In this document: positions 1-4,922 of the stretch, piece by piece | How positions within the stretch are numbered: position 1 is the stretch's first letter | How the letters are laid out: every line of letters starts with the position of its first letter | DNA from: Caryophanales bacterium UBA7642 | Lineage (GTDB): Bacteria; Bacillota_I; Bacilli_A; RFN20; CAG-288 | Direction: 5' to 3' | Assembly (NCBI GenBank): GCA_002483745.1 | Contig: DLIM01000034.1 | Coordinates: forward strand, 27,062 to 38,151 | Length of the DNA: 11,090 bases | The notes under the pieces: generated by a model | What the model was told of the DNA's origin: nothing | The model's input: only the letters and a program-made list of their open reading frames with translations | The model's database searches: none | Program-made: the position numbers and the translations under genes

Positions 1-1503
1 AAGAATGCTGATTTCACTGGCACTTTACAGGAATATGTCAACAAGTACTTCTCTGATGCTGGCGGAACTTATGTCGAAGGCTACCTTAATCTTAGTGAAG
101 TCGGTGTTACTGAGAATGATGCCGCTGTTTCTCACAAGCTTTCTATTCCTTATATGGGATTCTATGGCAACTACACTATAGGTGCTGCTGTCGAACCTCT
201 CAATACTGATAAGGAAGCTGGTCATCTCTATAATTCTGAGATGATTGATGCTTATGTTAAGAACCTTTCCAACGCTACTTATAAGAAGGCCAATGCTTAT
301 ACTGGTTCTTCTTTAAGTGCTTGCTCTGCTTCTAAGGCTGATGACTATGCTAACATCTCCAACATGAATACTTCTGCTGTTGCTGATGGTACTAACTATC
401 TTTCTACCTCAAATCCTTCTAACGATGGCAAGGTCTATGCTGGTGCTACTAACAGATCTGATGCTTTGATTGCTAGCTTCTTCGTTAATCGTTCTATCTC
501 CTCTGCTACTTGGAGCATTTCTTCTGGAAGTACCGTAAAGACTCATGGCGATATTGATGATATCTATAGTGGCTATAACTATGGAACCGCTTATGGCTTA
601 GTCAAATCTTGGTTATCTACCGGTGACTCTGGCTATGTAATGCATCGTGGCTATGCCAAGATTTCTCTTAAGACTCTTGATGAAGGCGAGTATACTTTAA
701 AGTTCTCCTTCACTTTAAGAGGAACTGGTACTACTCAGACAATTTCCAAGACTCTTGTTATCGATAAGACCGCTCCGACCCTTGTCTCCGCTACTGTTAC
801 TACTTCTGATGATAAGAAGTATCTTACCTTAGTTACTAAGGGTGCTGATTCTCAGCTTACTGTTGGCGGTATCGGTTATGTTCCTAACAGTTCCGATGGT
901 GAGCTTTACACCTATAAGGTCAAGCTTACCGATAAGATCCTTGAGGCTGGAACTTTAACTGCTACAATTGAGGATTCTGCTCATAACCAGTCTAATTTGA
1001 TTATTAATCCTAATGATTTAACCTTCGTTGCTGGCTCTTCTGAATTCACTAAGAGCATGATGTTTGTTGCTACCTTAGTAAATTCCGGAAACGGTTCTTA
1101 CACCTTTACTACTGAAGTAACTGATTTAAAGGGTAATACCTTAACTTTGAAGAAAGATTACACTCTCTACATTCAGTTAGCTACTAGTCTTGATGTCAAC
1201 ACTCTTGCTGTCACCGTTGATGGCGCCGACACTACTTACACTTATGATGCAACTACTGGTATCTTAGCGGTTGCTATGCCTGCTGGCTCTGGATCAATTA
1301 CTCTTAACTCTGCTCCTAGTAACATCACTCCTTCTGGAACCTCCTCTTCTTCATCTGCTACTTCATCTTCCTCATCTTCTGATACGACCAAGAAGGGCTG
1401 TGGCGGAAGTATTGCTGCCGCTACCTCAATTGCTGGTGCTGCTCTCTTAATGGGACTAGGTCTCATCATCAAGAACAAGAAAGATAAGAAATCCGAGAAG
1501 TAG
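1..1503 (+). CDS. C-terminal part of a large cell-surface protein, probably a lactocepin/C5a-peptidase-like serine protease (5' end outside window)
   Basis: The frame is open from base 1, so this is the last 500 residues of a longer protein; the ATG at 154 is internal. Residues about 10-65 resemble the end of the Fn3-like domain that follows the catalytic domain in lactocepin and C5a peptidases (VEGYLNL, then IPYMGFYGNY near residues 49-58). Residues about 180-410 are beta-rich Ig-like repeats, including DKTAPTLVSATV. A Ser/Thr-rich stalk (about 445-463) precedes KKGCGGS (Cys467), a hydrophobic segment (471-490) and a basic end (491-500). There is no LPxTG motif. The protein is therefore expected outside the cell, held by its C-terminus. 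A hairpin terminator follows the TAG stop. The protease assignment rests on accessory domains only, because the catalytic triad would lie upstream of the window; another Fn3/Ig-containing surface protein remains possible. Confidence 0.62.
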   Translation, partial: KNADFTGTLQEYVNKYFSDAGGTYVEGYLNLSEVGVTENDAAVSHKLSIPYMGFYGNYTIGAAVEPLNTDKEAGHLYNSEMIDAYVKNLSNATYKKANAYTGSSLSACSASKADDYANISNMNTSAVADGTNYLSTSNPSNDGKVYAGATNRSDALIASFFVNRSISSATWSISSGSTVKTHGDIDDIYSGYNYGTAYGLVKSWLSTGDSGYVMHRGYAKISLKTLDEGEYTLKFSFTLRGTGTTQTISKTLVIDKTAPTLVSATVTTSDDKKYLTLVTKGADSQLTVGGIGYVPNSSDGELYTYKVKLTDKILEAGTLTATIEDSAHNQSNLIINPNDLTFVAGSSEFTKSMMFVATLVNSGNGSYTFTTEVTDLKGNTLTLKKDYTLYIQLATSLDVNTLAVTVDGADTTYTYDATTGILAVAMPAGSGSITLNSAPSNITPSGTSSSSSATSSSSSSDTTKKGCGGSIAAATSIAGAALLMGLGLIIKNKKDKKSEK

Positions 1504-1521
1504 TCTTTAAGGAAATCTATT

Positions 1522-1560
1522 AAGCAAAAGCCCCGGATTTGTGCCGAGGCTTTTGCTTTC
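1522..1560 (+). terminator. Hairpin terminator after the surface-protein gene
   Basis: AAGCAAAAGCC (1522-1532) pairs perfectly with GGCTTTTGCTT (1548-1558). After one mismatch the stem continues with CGG/CCG (1534-1536 with 1544-1546). The T-tract after the stem is short (TTTC), so termination may be incomplete. Confidence 0.65.
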
Positions 1561-1594
1561 TAAGACTAATCAATTCAAGTAAATTAAATAAAAG

Positions 1595-2143
1595 ATGTTA
1601 ATCTCTAAAAGAACTAAAGCATCAATTGCCTGCTGGATTATTTCAGTCATTGTGGCCTTAGCGGTGATTATACCCTTACGCTTCTTTTCTTCCTTCGGCT
1701 TAAGCAATTCCTGCTTAGTAGTCGGATTAGTTTACTTAGGAGTGATTTTCTTTATCTATATCAACCGCTGGGGCATGTTTGATACTTTCCGTTTTCAATT
1801 CATCAATTTCTGCTACTCTTTTAGAAAAGGCTCTCCTCATAAGTACAAAGATGCTGGGGTAGTTTTAACAGGTTATGGCAACTGGTATTATTGCCAAAGT
1901 CAAGAGGTTGCTGAAGATATGATGAACTATTATTGGGGTGAAACTCAAAGTGGTGACGAATATATCGCTGGCATTAATGCTACCTATGCTGCTGACAATA
2001 CCACTGTTAGTGAAATCGATTGCTTAATGGCTTGGGGAGGTTCTGACGGTTATTATAGTCTTACTACCTTTGGTTTCAAGAATTTTGGAACTGCCAATAA
2101 TAACGACTATAATGCTGCTATTACTGCTGCCTTTGCTGCTTAA
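1595..2143 (+). CDS. Small membrane protein, DUF3899-like N-terminal half with an unrecognised tail
   Basis: The 182 residues start with a basic N-terminus and two hydrophobic segments (about 9-28 and 39-56). Next comes GMFDTFRFQF (60-69) and a basic stretch ending HKYKD, an arrangement I associate with DUF3899, a small two-helix membrane family of unknown function in Bacilli. Normal members end soon after this point. Here about 96 further residues follow (87-182), rich in Tyr, Asn, Gly, Ala and Thr, with one lysine and no arginine; I do not recognise them. The start has no clear SD (only A/T-rich sequence upstream), and no better start is seen. It lies between two terminators, so it is probably a single-gene unit or is read through from the gene upstream. 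The function is unknown. Confidence 0.6.
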   Translation: MLISKRTKASIACWIISVIVALAVIIPLRFFSSFGLSNSCLVVGLVYLGVIFFIYINRWGMFDTFRFQFINFCYSFRKGSPHKYKDAGVVLTGYGNWYYCQSQEVAEDMMNYYWGETQSGDEYIAGINATYAADNTTVSEIDCLMAWGGSDGYYSLTTFGFKNFGTANNNDYNAAITAAFAA

Positions 2144-2165
2144 CCATCTTCTTAATTAACAAACT

Positions 2166-2192
2166 AGGCTGTGACTTGTCACAGCCTTTTTT
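2166..2192 (+). terminator. Rho-independent terminator after the DUF3899-like gene
   Basis: AGGCTGTGA (2166-2174) pairs with TCACAGCCT (2179-2187) around a CTTG loop, followed by a T-run (2187-2192). It lies 23 bases after the TAA stop. Confidence 0.88.
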
Positions 2193-2213
2193 CTTGATTA
2201 ATTATTGTAGCTG

Positions 2214-2242
2214 TTGTTATCTTTAATAGCTTTCGTTAAAAT
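2214..2242 (+). promoter_or_regulatory. Putative sigma-A-type promoter for the zinc-ribbon membrane protein
   Basis: TTGTTA (2214-2219), a 17-base spacer, then TAAAAT (2237-2242). Transcription would start near 2249, leaving a leader of under 10 bases before the ATG at 2257, so the message would be nearly leaderless. Confidence 0.45.
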
Positions 2243-2256
2243 AGAAAGACACTAAA

Positions 2257-2547
2257 ATGAAAAAGAAAACATATAAAATTATTCAGTATGTCTTGATGGG
2301 CCTGATTGTCGCTAACTTTATTGGCTTTGGAGTTGAACTAGCAGTTTCTGGAGTTATGAATACCTGGGCTTCTTTATGTCTTTCTATAGGCATTATCAGC
2401 ATCTTCCTGTTTGTTATTCTTTCTTTAATGTATGGGGCTGTTAAAGTAGATCCTAAAGAGAAGCCTTCCTGTAAAAACTGTAAAACTTGTGGAACCCCTA
2501 ATGATTTAGATGCTCTTTATTGCAAGCACTGCGGGAAGAAATTCTAA
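2257..2547 (+). CDS. Two-helix membrane protein with a C-terminal zinc ribbon
   Basis: The 96-residue protein begins MKKKTYK and has two hydrophobic segments (about 8-29 and 37-60). A short linker leads to a cytoplasmic-type zinc ribbon in which Cys75-x2-Cys78 and Cys89-x2-Cys92 can bind one zinc; Cys72 is an extra cysteine. The CGTPNDLDALYCKHCG pattern is that of the short 'zinc-ribbon plus membrane' proteins common in low-GC Gram-positives; their roles are mostly unknown. Only a weak GAAAG at 2244 precedes the start. It has its own candidate promoter and is closed by a strong hairpin shared with the converging tetR gene. No substrate or partner can be inferred from the context. Confidence 0.8.
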   Translation: MKKKTYKIIQYVLMGLIVANFIGFGVELAVSGVMNTWASLCLSIGIISIFLFVILSLMYGAVKVDPKEKPSCKNCKTCGTPNDLDALYCKHCGKKF

Positions 2548-2564
2548 GATAAATTCACTAATTA

Positions 2565-2604
2565 AAAATCGGTTATTAGGAATCAAATCCTAATAACCGA
2601 TTTT
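2565..2604. terminator. Bidirectional terminator between converging genes
   Basis: A perfect 17-bp inverted repeat: 2565-2581 pairs with 2588-2604, with the six-base loop ATCAAA. Each arm begins or ends with AAAA/TTTT, so both strands yield a hairpin with a U-tract. It serves the plus gene ending at 2547 and directly abuts the stop codon of the minus-strand tetR gene at 2607. Confidence 0.88.
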
Positions 2605-2606
2605 AA

Positions 2607-3164
2607 TTATTTGACTAAATCGCTTTTTAAGAGGATGGCGGTATAGTTATCTTTGCTGAAAAGAATCTTCTCATAGATTTCAGCTAATTCTTCAGGCGTC
2701 TCTTTCCTATTGTCGAAGAGCCATCCAAAGGTTACCAAGGTGAAGGAACCGTTGAAGACAAGACACCGATAATAGTCTTCAGGATTGTTTTCTTTGTCGA
2801 ACGCTTTTAGGCAGGCTTTTTGTAGTTCCATAATAAAGAAGCCAAGCAGGTTATTCTTATAGAACAAACTAAAGTCATCTTTTCTTTTTTCAACAGTAGT
2901 AAAGGCTGCCTTGTAGAATTCTTTAACAGTCATTAATGAAGTTACATTGCTTATTTTATCAGCAAAAGGTGTAATGATGCCATCGAAATAATACTTAATA
3001 ACATCATCTTTGTCTTTGAAGTTACGATAGAAGGAGATACGGCTGACTTTAGCGTTTTCTGATATTTCAGAGATGGAAATTTTAGAATAAGGCTTATCTT
3101 TCATCAATTTGATGAGGGCATTAGCGATTTCTTTTTTAACGGGATGCTTTCTATTAGTTTTCAT
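2607..3164 (-). CDS. TetR/AcrR-family transcriptional regulator
   Basis: The length (185 residues) is normal for TetR regulators. The N-terminal DNA-binding domain spans about 10-56, with the helix-turn-helix at about 29-49 (ISEISENAKVSRISFYRNF), a clear TetR signature. The C-terminal ligand domain (about 60-185) resembles the TetR_C_7/DhaS-like class, but no ligand can be read from it. The gene starts four bases after the glycosyltransferase stop, with A-only sequence and no SD between them, so it is probably translated by coupling from the upstream gene. It likely regulates its own operon; an imperfect palindrome at 4213-4232 is a candidate site. The family call is secure; the target is inference. 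Confidence 0.9.
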   Translation of the reverse strand: MKTNRKHPVKKEIANALIKLMKDKPYSKISISEISENAKVSRISFYRNFKDKDDVIKYYFDGIITPFADKISNVTSLMTVKEFYKAAFTTVEKRKDDFSLFYKNNLLGFFIMELQKACLKAFDKENNPEDYYRCLVFNGSFTLVTFGWLFDNRKETPEELAEIYEKILFSKDNYTAILLKSDLVK

Positions 3165-3168
3165 TTTT

Positions 3169-4134
3169 TTATTTTTGTTTATCTTGCTGTGTTCTTATGT
3201 AATCAATAACGTACATAGGTCGGTTTCGGGTATTTATTAAGATGTTGTGCTCATATAAGCCATTAATGCCAACAAAGGTAATAACAACGCTGGCTGCTAA
3301 GAAGACAAAGGAAATAATCATAAAGACAGTAATTGCACTATAAGCAGGCATCACTTGGCATAATCCTAAGATATAGCAGATTAATAGAGCTAAGGAAGAT
3401 AAGAAGAAGATAATTGAGGTGATTACTCCAAACTTACTAGCCAAGAACAAAGGACGGGAAGTAGCAACTGAGATATTATCGAGGGCATAAGTTACTAATT
3501 TGTCAGTATTAAAGTTTGTTTTACCGGCTACACGTTTTCCTCTGACGTAATCAACTTCACAGGATTTAAAGCCCACCAACGGTATAGTAGGCATAAATAG
3601 ACGATCTGTTTCACTCATCTTATTAATCTCATCAACAGCTCTCTTTGATAATCCTCTATAGGCATTTACATTAGAAGGAATAGCTTCTTTCTTCTCTAGC
3701 TTATTGATAACCTTATAGAACATACCAGCCGTGGTTCTTTTCAACCAAGAATCATTCTTTCTGTCACCTCGATGAGGATTAACTATTTCATATCCTTCGG
3801 TAAACTTATCGCAGATGTCCTTAATAAGACTGACAGGATCTTGTAAGTCGCAATCCATAGTGATGACATAATCGCTCTTGTTCTGTTTGAAGGCAGCAAA
3901 GATACCAGGATTCTGACCGAAATTCTTTGAAAAAGAAATGATGGTGACATCATTTCTCTTTTCATAGATGTCGTTCATGACTTTAGCGGTGTTATCAGTT
4001 GAACCATCATTAACCATGATGAAATCAAAAGCATAATCTTTAATGCTCTTAATGATTGGATCAACGGCTTTAAAATAAATAGGAAGTGTTTCCTGCTCAT
4101 TTTTGCAGGCTAATATTATTGAGACTGTTTTCAT
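3169..4134 (-). CDS. Membrane-anchored family 2 glycosyltransferase, polyprenyl-phosphate (GtrB/DPM1-like) type
   Basis: These proteins transfer a sugar from a nucleotide donor to undecaprenyl phosphate on the inner face of the membrane, feeding wall or surface glycan modification. Residues 1-230 form the GT-A catalytic domain: VNDGSTDN (41-48), SFSKNFGQN (67-75) and MDCDLQDP (93-100), in which Asp94/Asp96 form the DxD metal site. The family's NAYRGLSKRAV (157-167) and RGKRVAGKTNF (198-208) regions follow. Two transmembrane helices lie at about 235-258 and 265-291. At 321 residues it is of normal length and complete. The start has GAGGGG five bases upstream. It is first in an operon with tetR. 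The exact sugar cannot be told; no flippase or polytopic partner transferase is visible nearby. Confidence 0.9.
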   Translation of the reverse strand: MKTVSIILACKNEQETLPIYFKAVDPIIKSIKDYAFDFIMVNDGSTDNTAKVMNDIYEKRNDVTIISFSKNFGQNPGIFAAFKQNKSDYVITMDCDLQDPVSLIKDICDKFTEGYEIVNPHRGDRKNDSWLKRTTAGMFYKVINKLEKKEAIPSNVNAYRGLSKRAVDEINKMSETDRLFMPTIPLVGFKSCEVDYVRGKRVAGKTNFNTDKLVTYALDNISVATSRPLFLASKFGVITSIIFFLSSLALLICYILGLCQVMPAYSAITVFMIISFVFLAASVVITFVGINGLYEHNILINTRNRPMYVIDYIRTQQDKQK

Positions 4135-4167
4135 TTCTACCCCTCACGCGTTTGCTTTCGCCCATAT

Positions 4168-4173
4168 ATTGTA
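4168..4173 (-). promoter_or_regulatory. Putative -10 element for the glycosyltransferase-tetR operon
   Basis: Read on the minus strand this is TACAAT, about 34 bases before the ATG at 4134. No good -35 is found at normal spacing, so the promoter may be weak or activator-dependent. Confidence 0.35.
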
Positions 4174-4212
4174 CCCTTTTTCATTTGGAATTTTTAGACT
4201 TTCCATCTTTGA

Positions 4213-4232
4213 TATTTCAAAACGTTGATATA
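4213..4232. promoter_or_regulatory. Imperfect palindrome, candidate TetR operator
   Basis: The 20-bp site has the symmetric pattern TATnTCAAnnnnTTGAnATA. It lies roughly 40-60 bases upstream of the -10 of the glycosyltransferase-tetR operon and about 60 bases upstream of the rpmE promoter. TetR proteins usually bind palindromes of this size near their own operon, so it is a plausible operator. Chance symmetry in AT-rich DNA is a serious alternative. Confidence 0.3.
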
Positions 4233-4289
4233 AGCATAAAAAATTACTTAAAAGAATAAATATGAATAAAACATCTCTAGCAAATAGCC

Positions 4290-4319
4290 TTGTATCTTGA
4301 CCTTGCTATGTGGTATATT
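4290..4319 (+). promoter_or_regulatory. Promoter of rpmE (extended -10)
   Basis: TTGTAT (4290-4295), an 18-base spacer, then TATATT (4314-4319) preceded by TGG, giving an extended -10. Transcription would begin near 4326, leaving about 50 bases of leader. A TTGACC at 4297 lies too close to the -10 to serve as its -35. Confidence 0.55.
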
Positions 4320-4328
4320 ATTTCTCGC

Positions 4329-4354
4329 CTAAATACGATTTTCCTTGTATTTAG
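4329..4354 (+). promoter_or_regulatory. Hairpin in the rpmE 5' leader, candidate L31 autoregulatory element
   Basis: CTAAATAC (4329-4336) pairs perfectly with GTATTTAG (4347-4354) around a ten-base loop. The hairpin begins at about the third base of the predicted transcript and ends six bases before the SD GGGAGG (4360-4365). There is no T-tract after it, so it is not a terminator. Ribosomal-protein leaders of this kind often bind the encoded protein. Confidence 0.45.
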
Positions 4355-4375
4355 TTGCTGGGAGGCATAAAAATT

Positions 4376-4633
4376 ATGAAAAAGGGAATCCATCCGAAGT
4401 ACTATCGTTGTAAGGTTACCTGCATGACTTGCGGAAATACCTTTGAGACCGGCTCTACTTTACCGGAAATCAAGGTTGATACTTGCTCTAACTGCCATTC
4501 TTTCTATACTGGTAAACTTTCTTTTGCTGCTGATACTGGCCGTGTTGCTAAGTTCCGTAAGAAGGCTGCTGCTGTCGAAGCCAAAGCTAATGAAGCTAAG
4601 ACTGTTGAAGCTGCTAAGCCCGAAACTAAGTAG
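4376..4633 (+). CDS. rpmE: 50S ribosomal protein L31 (zinc-binding type)
   Basis: L31 bridges the two ribosomal subunits. The conserved opening MKKGIHPKYY, the zinc cysteines Cys16/Cys19 and Cys37/Cys40 (VTCMTCGN and DTCSNCH), FYTGK (43-47) and the GRVAKFRKK stretch (around residue 60) identify it. The start is ATG 4376, because GGGAGG (4360-4365) lies ten bases upstream; the in-frame ATG at 4355 would precede the SD. The protein is 85 residues, somewhat longer than the usual 65-70: an Ala/Lys/Glu-rich tail of about 20 residues follows the conserved core. The usual HPFYTG is HSFYTG here. It has its own promoter, leader hairpin and terminator and stands alone. Having the cysteines, it is the zinc-containing form, not the zinc-free paralogue. 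Confidence 0.96.
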   Translation: MKKGIHPKYYRCKVTCMTCGNTFETGSTLPEIKVDTCSNCHSFYTGKLSFAADTGRVAKFRKKAAAVEAKANEAKTVEAAKPETK

Positions 4634-4658
4634 TTTATCAACAAACATTTAAGAAAAT

Positions 4659-4689
4659 AACTGCCTGAAAAAGGCAGTTTTTATTTTTT
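4659..4689 (+). terminator. Rho-independent terminator of rpmE
   Basis: AACTGCC (4659-4665) pairs with GGCAGTT (4673-4679), followed by a long T-rich tract to 4689. It lies 26 bases after the TAG stop. Confidence 0.92.
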
Positions 4690-4731
4690 GCTTTTTAAGA
4701 AAAATAAAAAACGTTTACGCTGATTTAACAC

Positions 4732-4760
4732 TTGATTTTCTAGTGAATAGCAACTACTAT
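4732..4760 (+). promoter_or_regulatory. Promoter in front of the candidate small RNA
   Basis: TTGATT (4732-4737), a 17-base spacer, then TACTAT (4755-4760), predicting a start near 4767, exactly at the foot of the first RNA hairpin. An overlapping TATATT (4758-4763) is an alternative -10 with a 20-base spacer. Confidence 0.5.
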
Positions 4761-4766
4761 ATTGTT

Positions 4767-4876
4767 AGAGAAATGAATAATTTCTCGGAGGGTAAAATTT
4801 ATCTTCGTCGTGTTGTGCATTAAATAGATATTAAAAAGTGGAATTGGAACCGCGCTTACCTCCAGCGCGGTTTTTT
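4767..4876 (+). ncRNA. Candidate stand-alone structured RNA of about 110 nt with a T-box-like core
   Basis: The stretch sits between a promoter and a strong terminator and holds no convincing reading frame. It opens with a perfect hairpin (GAGAAAT 4768-4774 with ATTTCTC 4780-4786). An SD-like GGAGGG follows at 4787-4792 with no ATG, GTG or TTG at SD distance. The 3' part has TGGAACCGCG (4845-4854), matching the T-box core UGGNACCGCG, running straight into the terminator. A canonical T-box has a much longer Stem I with a specifier loop, which I cannot find, so this may be an atypical T-box, a small trans-acting RNA or an attenuator. It matches no tmRNA, SRP, 6S or RNase P signature that I know. 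The gene downstream has its own -10, which favours a separate unit. Confidence 0.45.
4848..4876 (+). terminator. GC-rich rho-independent terminator with an ACCTCC loop
   Basis: AACCGCGCT (4848-4856) pairs with AGCGCGGTT (4864-4872), closing the seven-base loop TACCTCC, followed by a T6 tract (4871-4876). It is the most GC-rich stem in the window. The loop contains ACCUCC, the same as the 16S rRNA anti-SD core. Confidence 0.92.
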
Positions 4877-4878
4877 GT

Positions 4879-4887
4879 TGGTATTAT
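4879..4887 (+). promoter_or_regulatory. Extended -10 promoter for the helicase-like gene
   Basis: TGGTATTAT has the TGn-TATTAT form of an extended -10, directly after the terminator T-tract. A start near 4894 would leave about 29 bases of leader to ATG 4923, with AAAGG (4905-4909) as a distant SD 13 bases away. No -35 is convincing. Confidence 0.4.
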
Positions 4888-4922
4888 ATGAATGAATTCT
4901 TAAAAAAGGTAGAATAATAGGT

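Noticed and set aside
1242..1478. Minus-strand frame of 78 codons
   Set aside because: It is the antisense of the Ser-rich stalk and membrane tail of the surface protein, with low-complexity Glu runs and no SD or promoter.
2565..2604. The 17-bp perfect inverted repeat as a mobile-element end or attachment site
   Set aside because: It lies between converging stop codons with A/T-tracts on both sides, the normal look of a bidirectional terminator, and no transposase is present.
4355..4375. Longer start (ATG 4355) for L31
   Set aside because: The SD GGGAGG lies downstream of it, and L31 proteins begin at MKKGIHP.
4443..4652. Open frames overlapping rpmE on both strands (69 and 62 codons)
   Set aside because: Shadows of the L31 gene, with repetitive Leu/Ser composition from its Lys/Ala-rich codons.
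4797..4827. Possible leader peptide after GGAGGG, starting at ATT 4797 (eight residues) or ATC 4801 (nine residues)
   Set aside because: Neither frame has a standard start codon, and the peptides show no run of a regulatory amino acid. The purine run is better explained as a pairing partner of the terminator loop.
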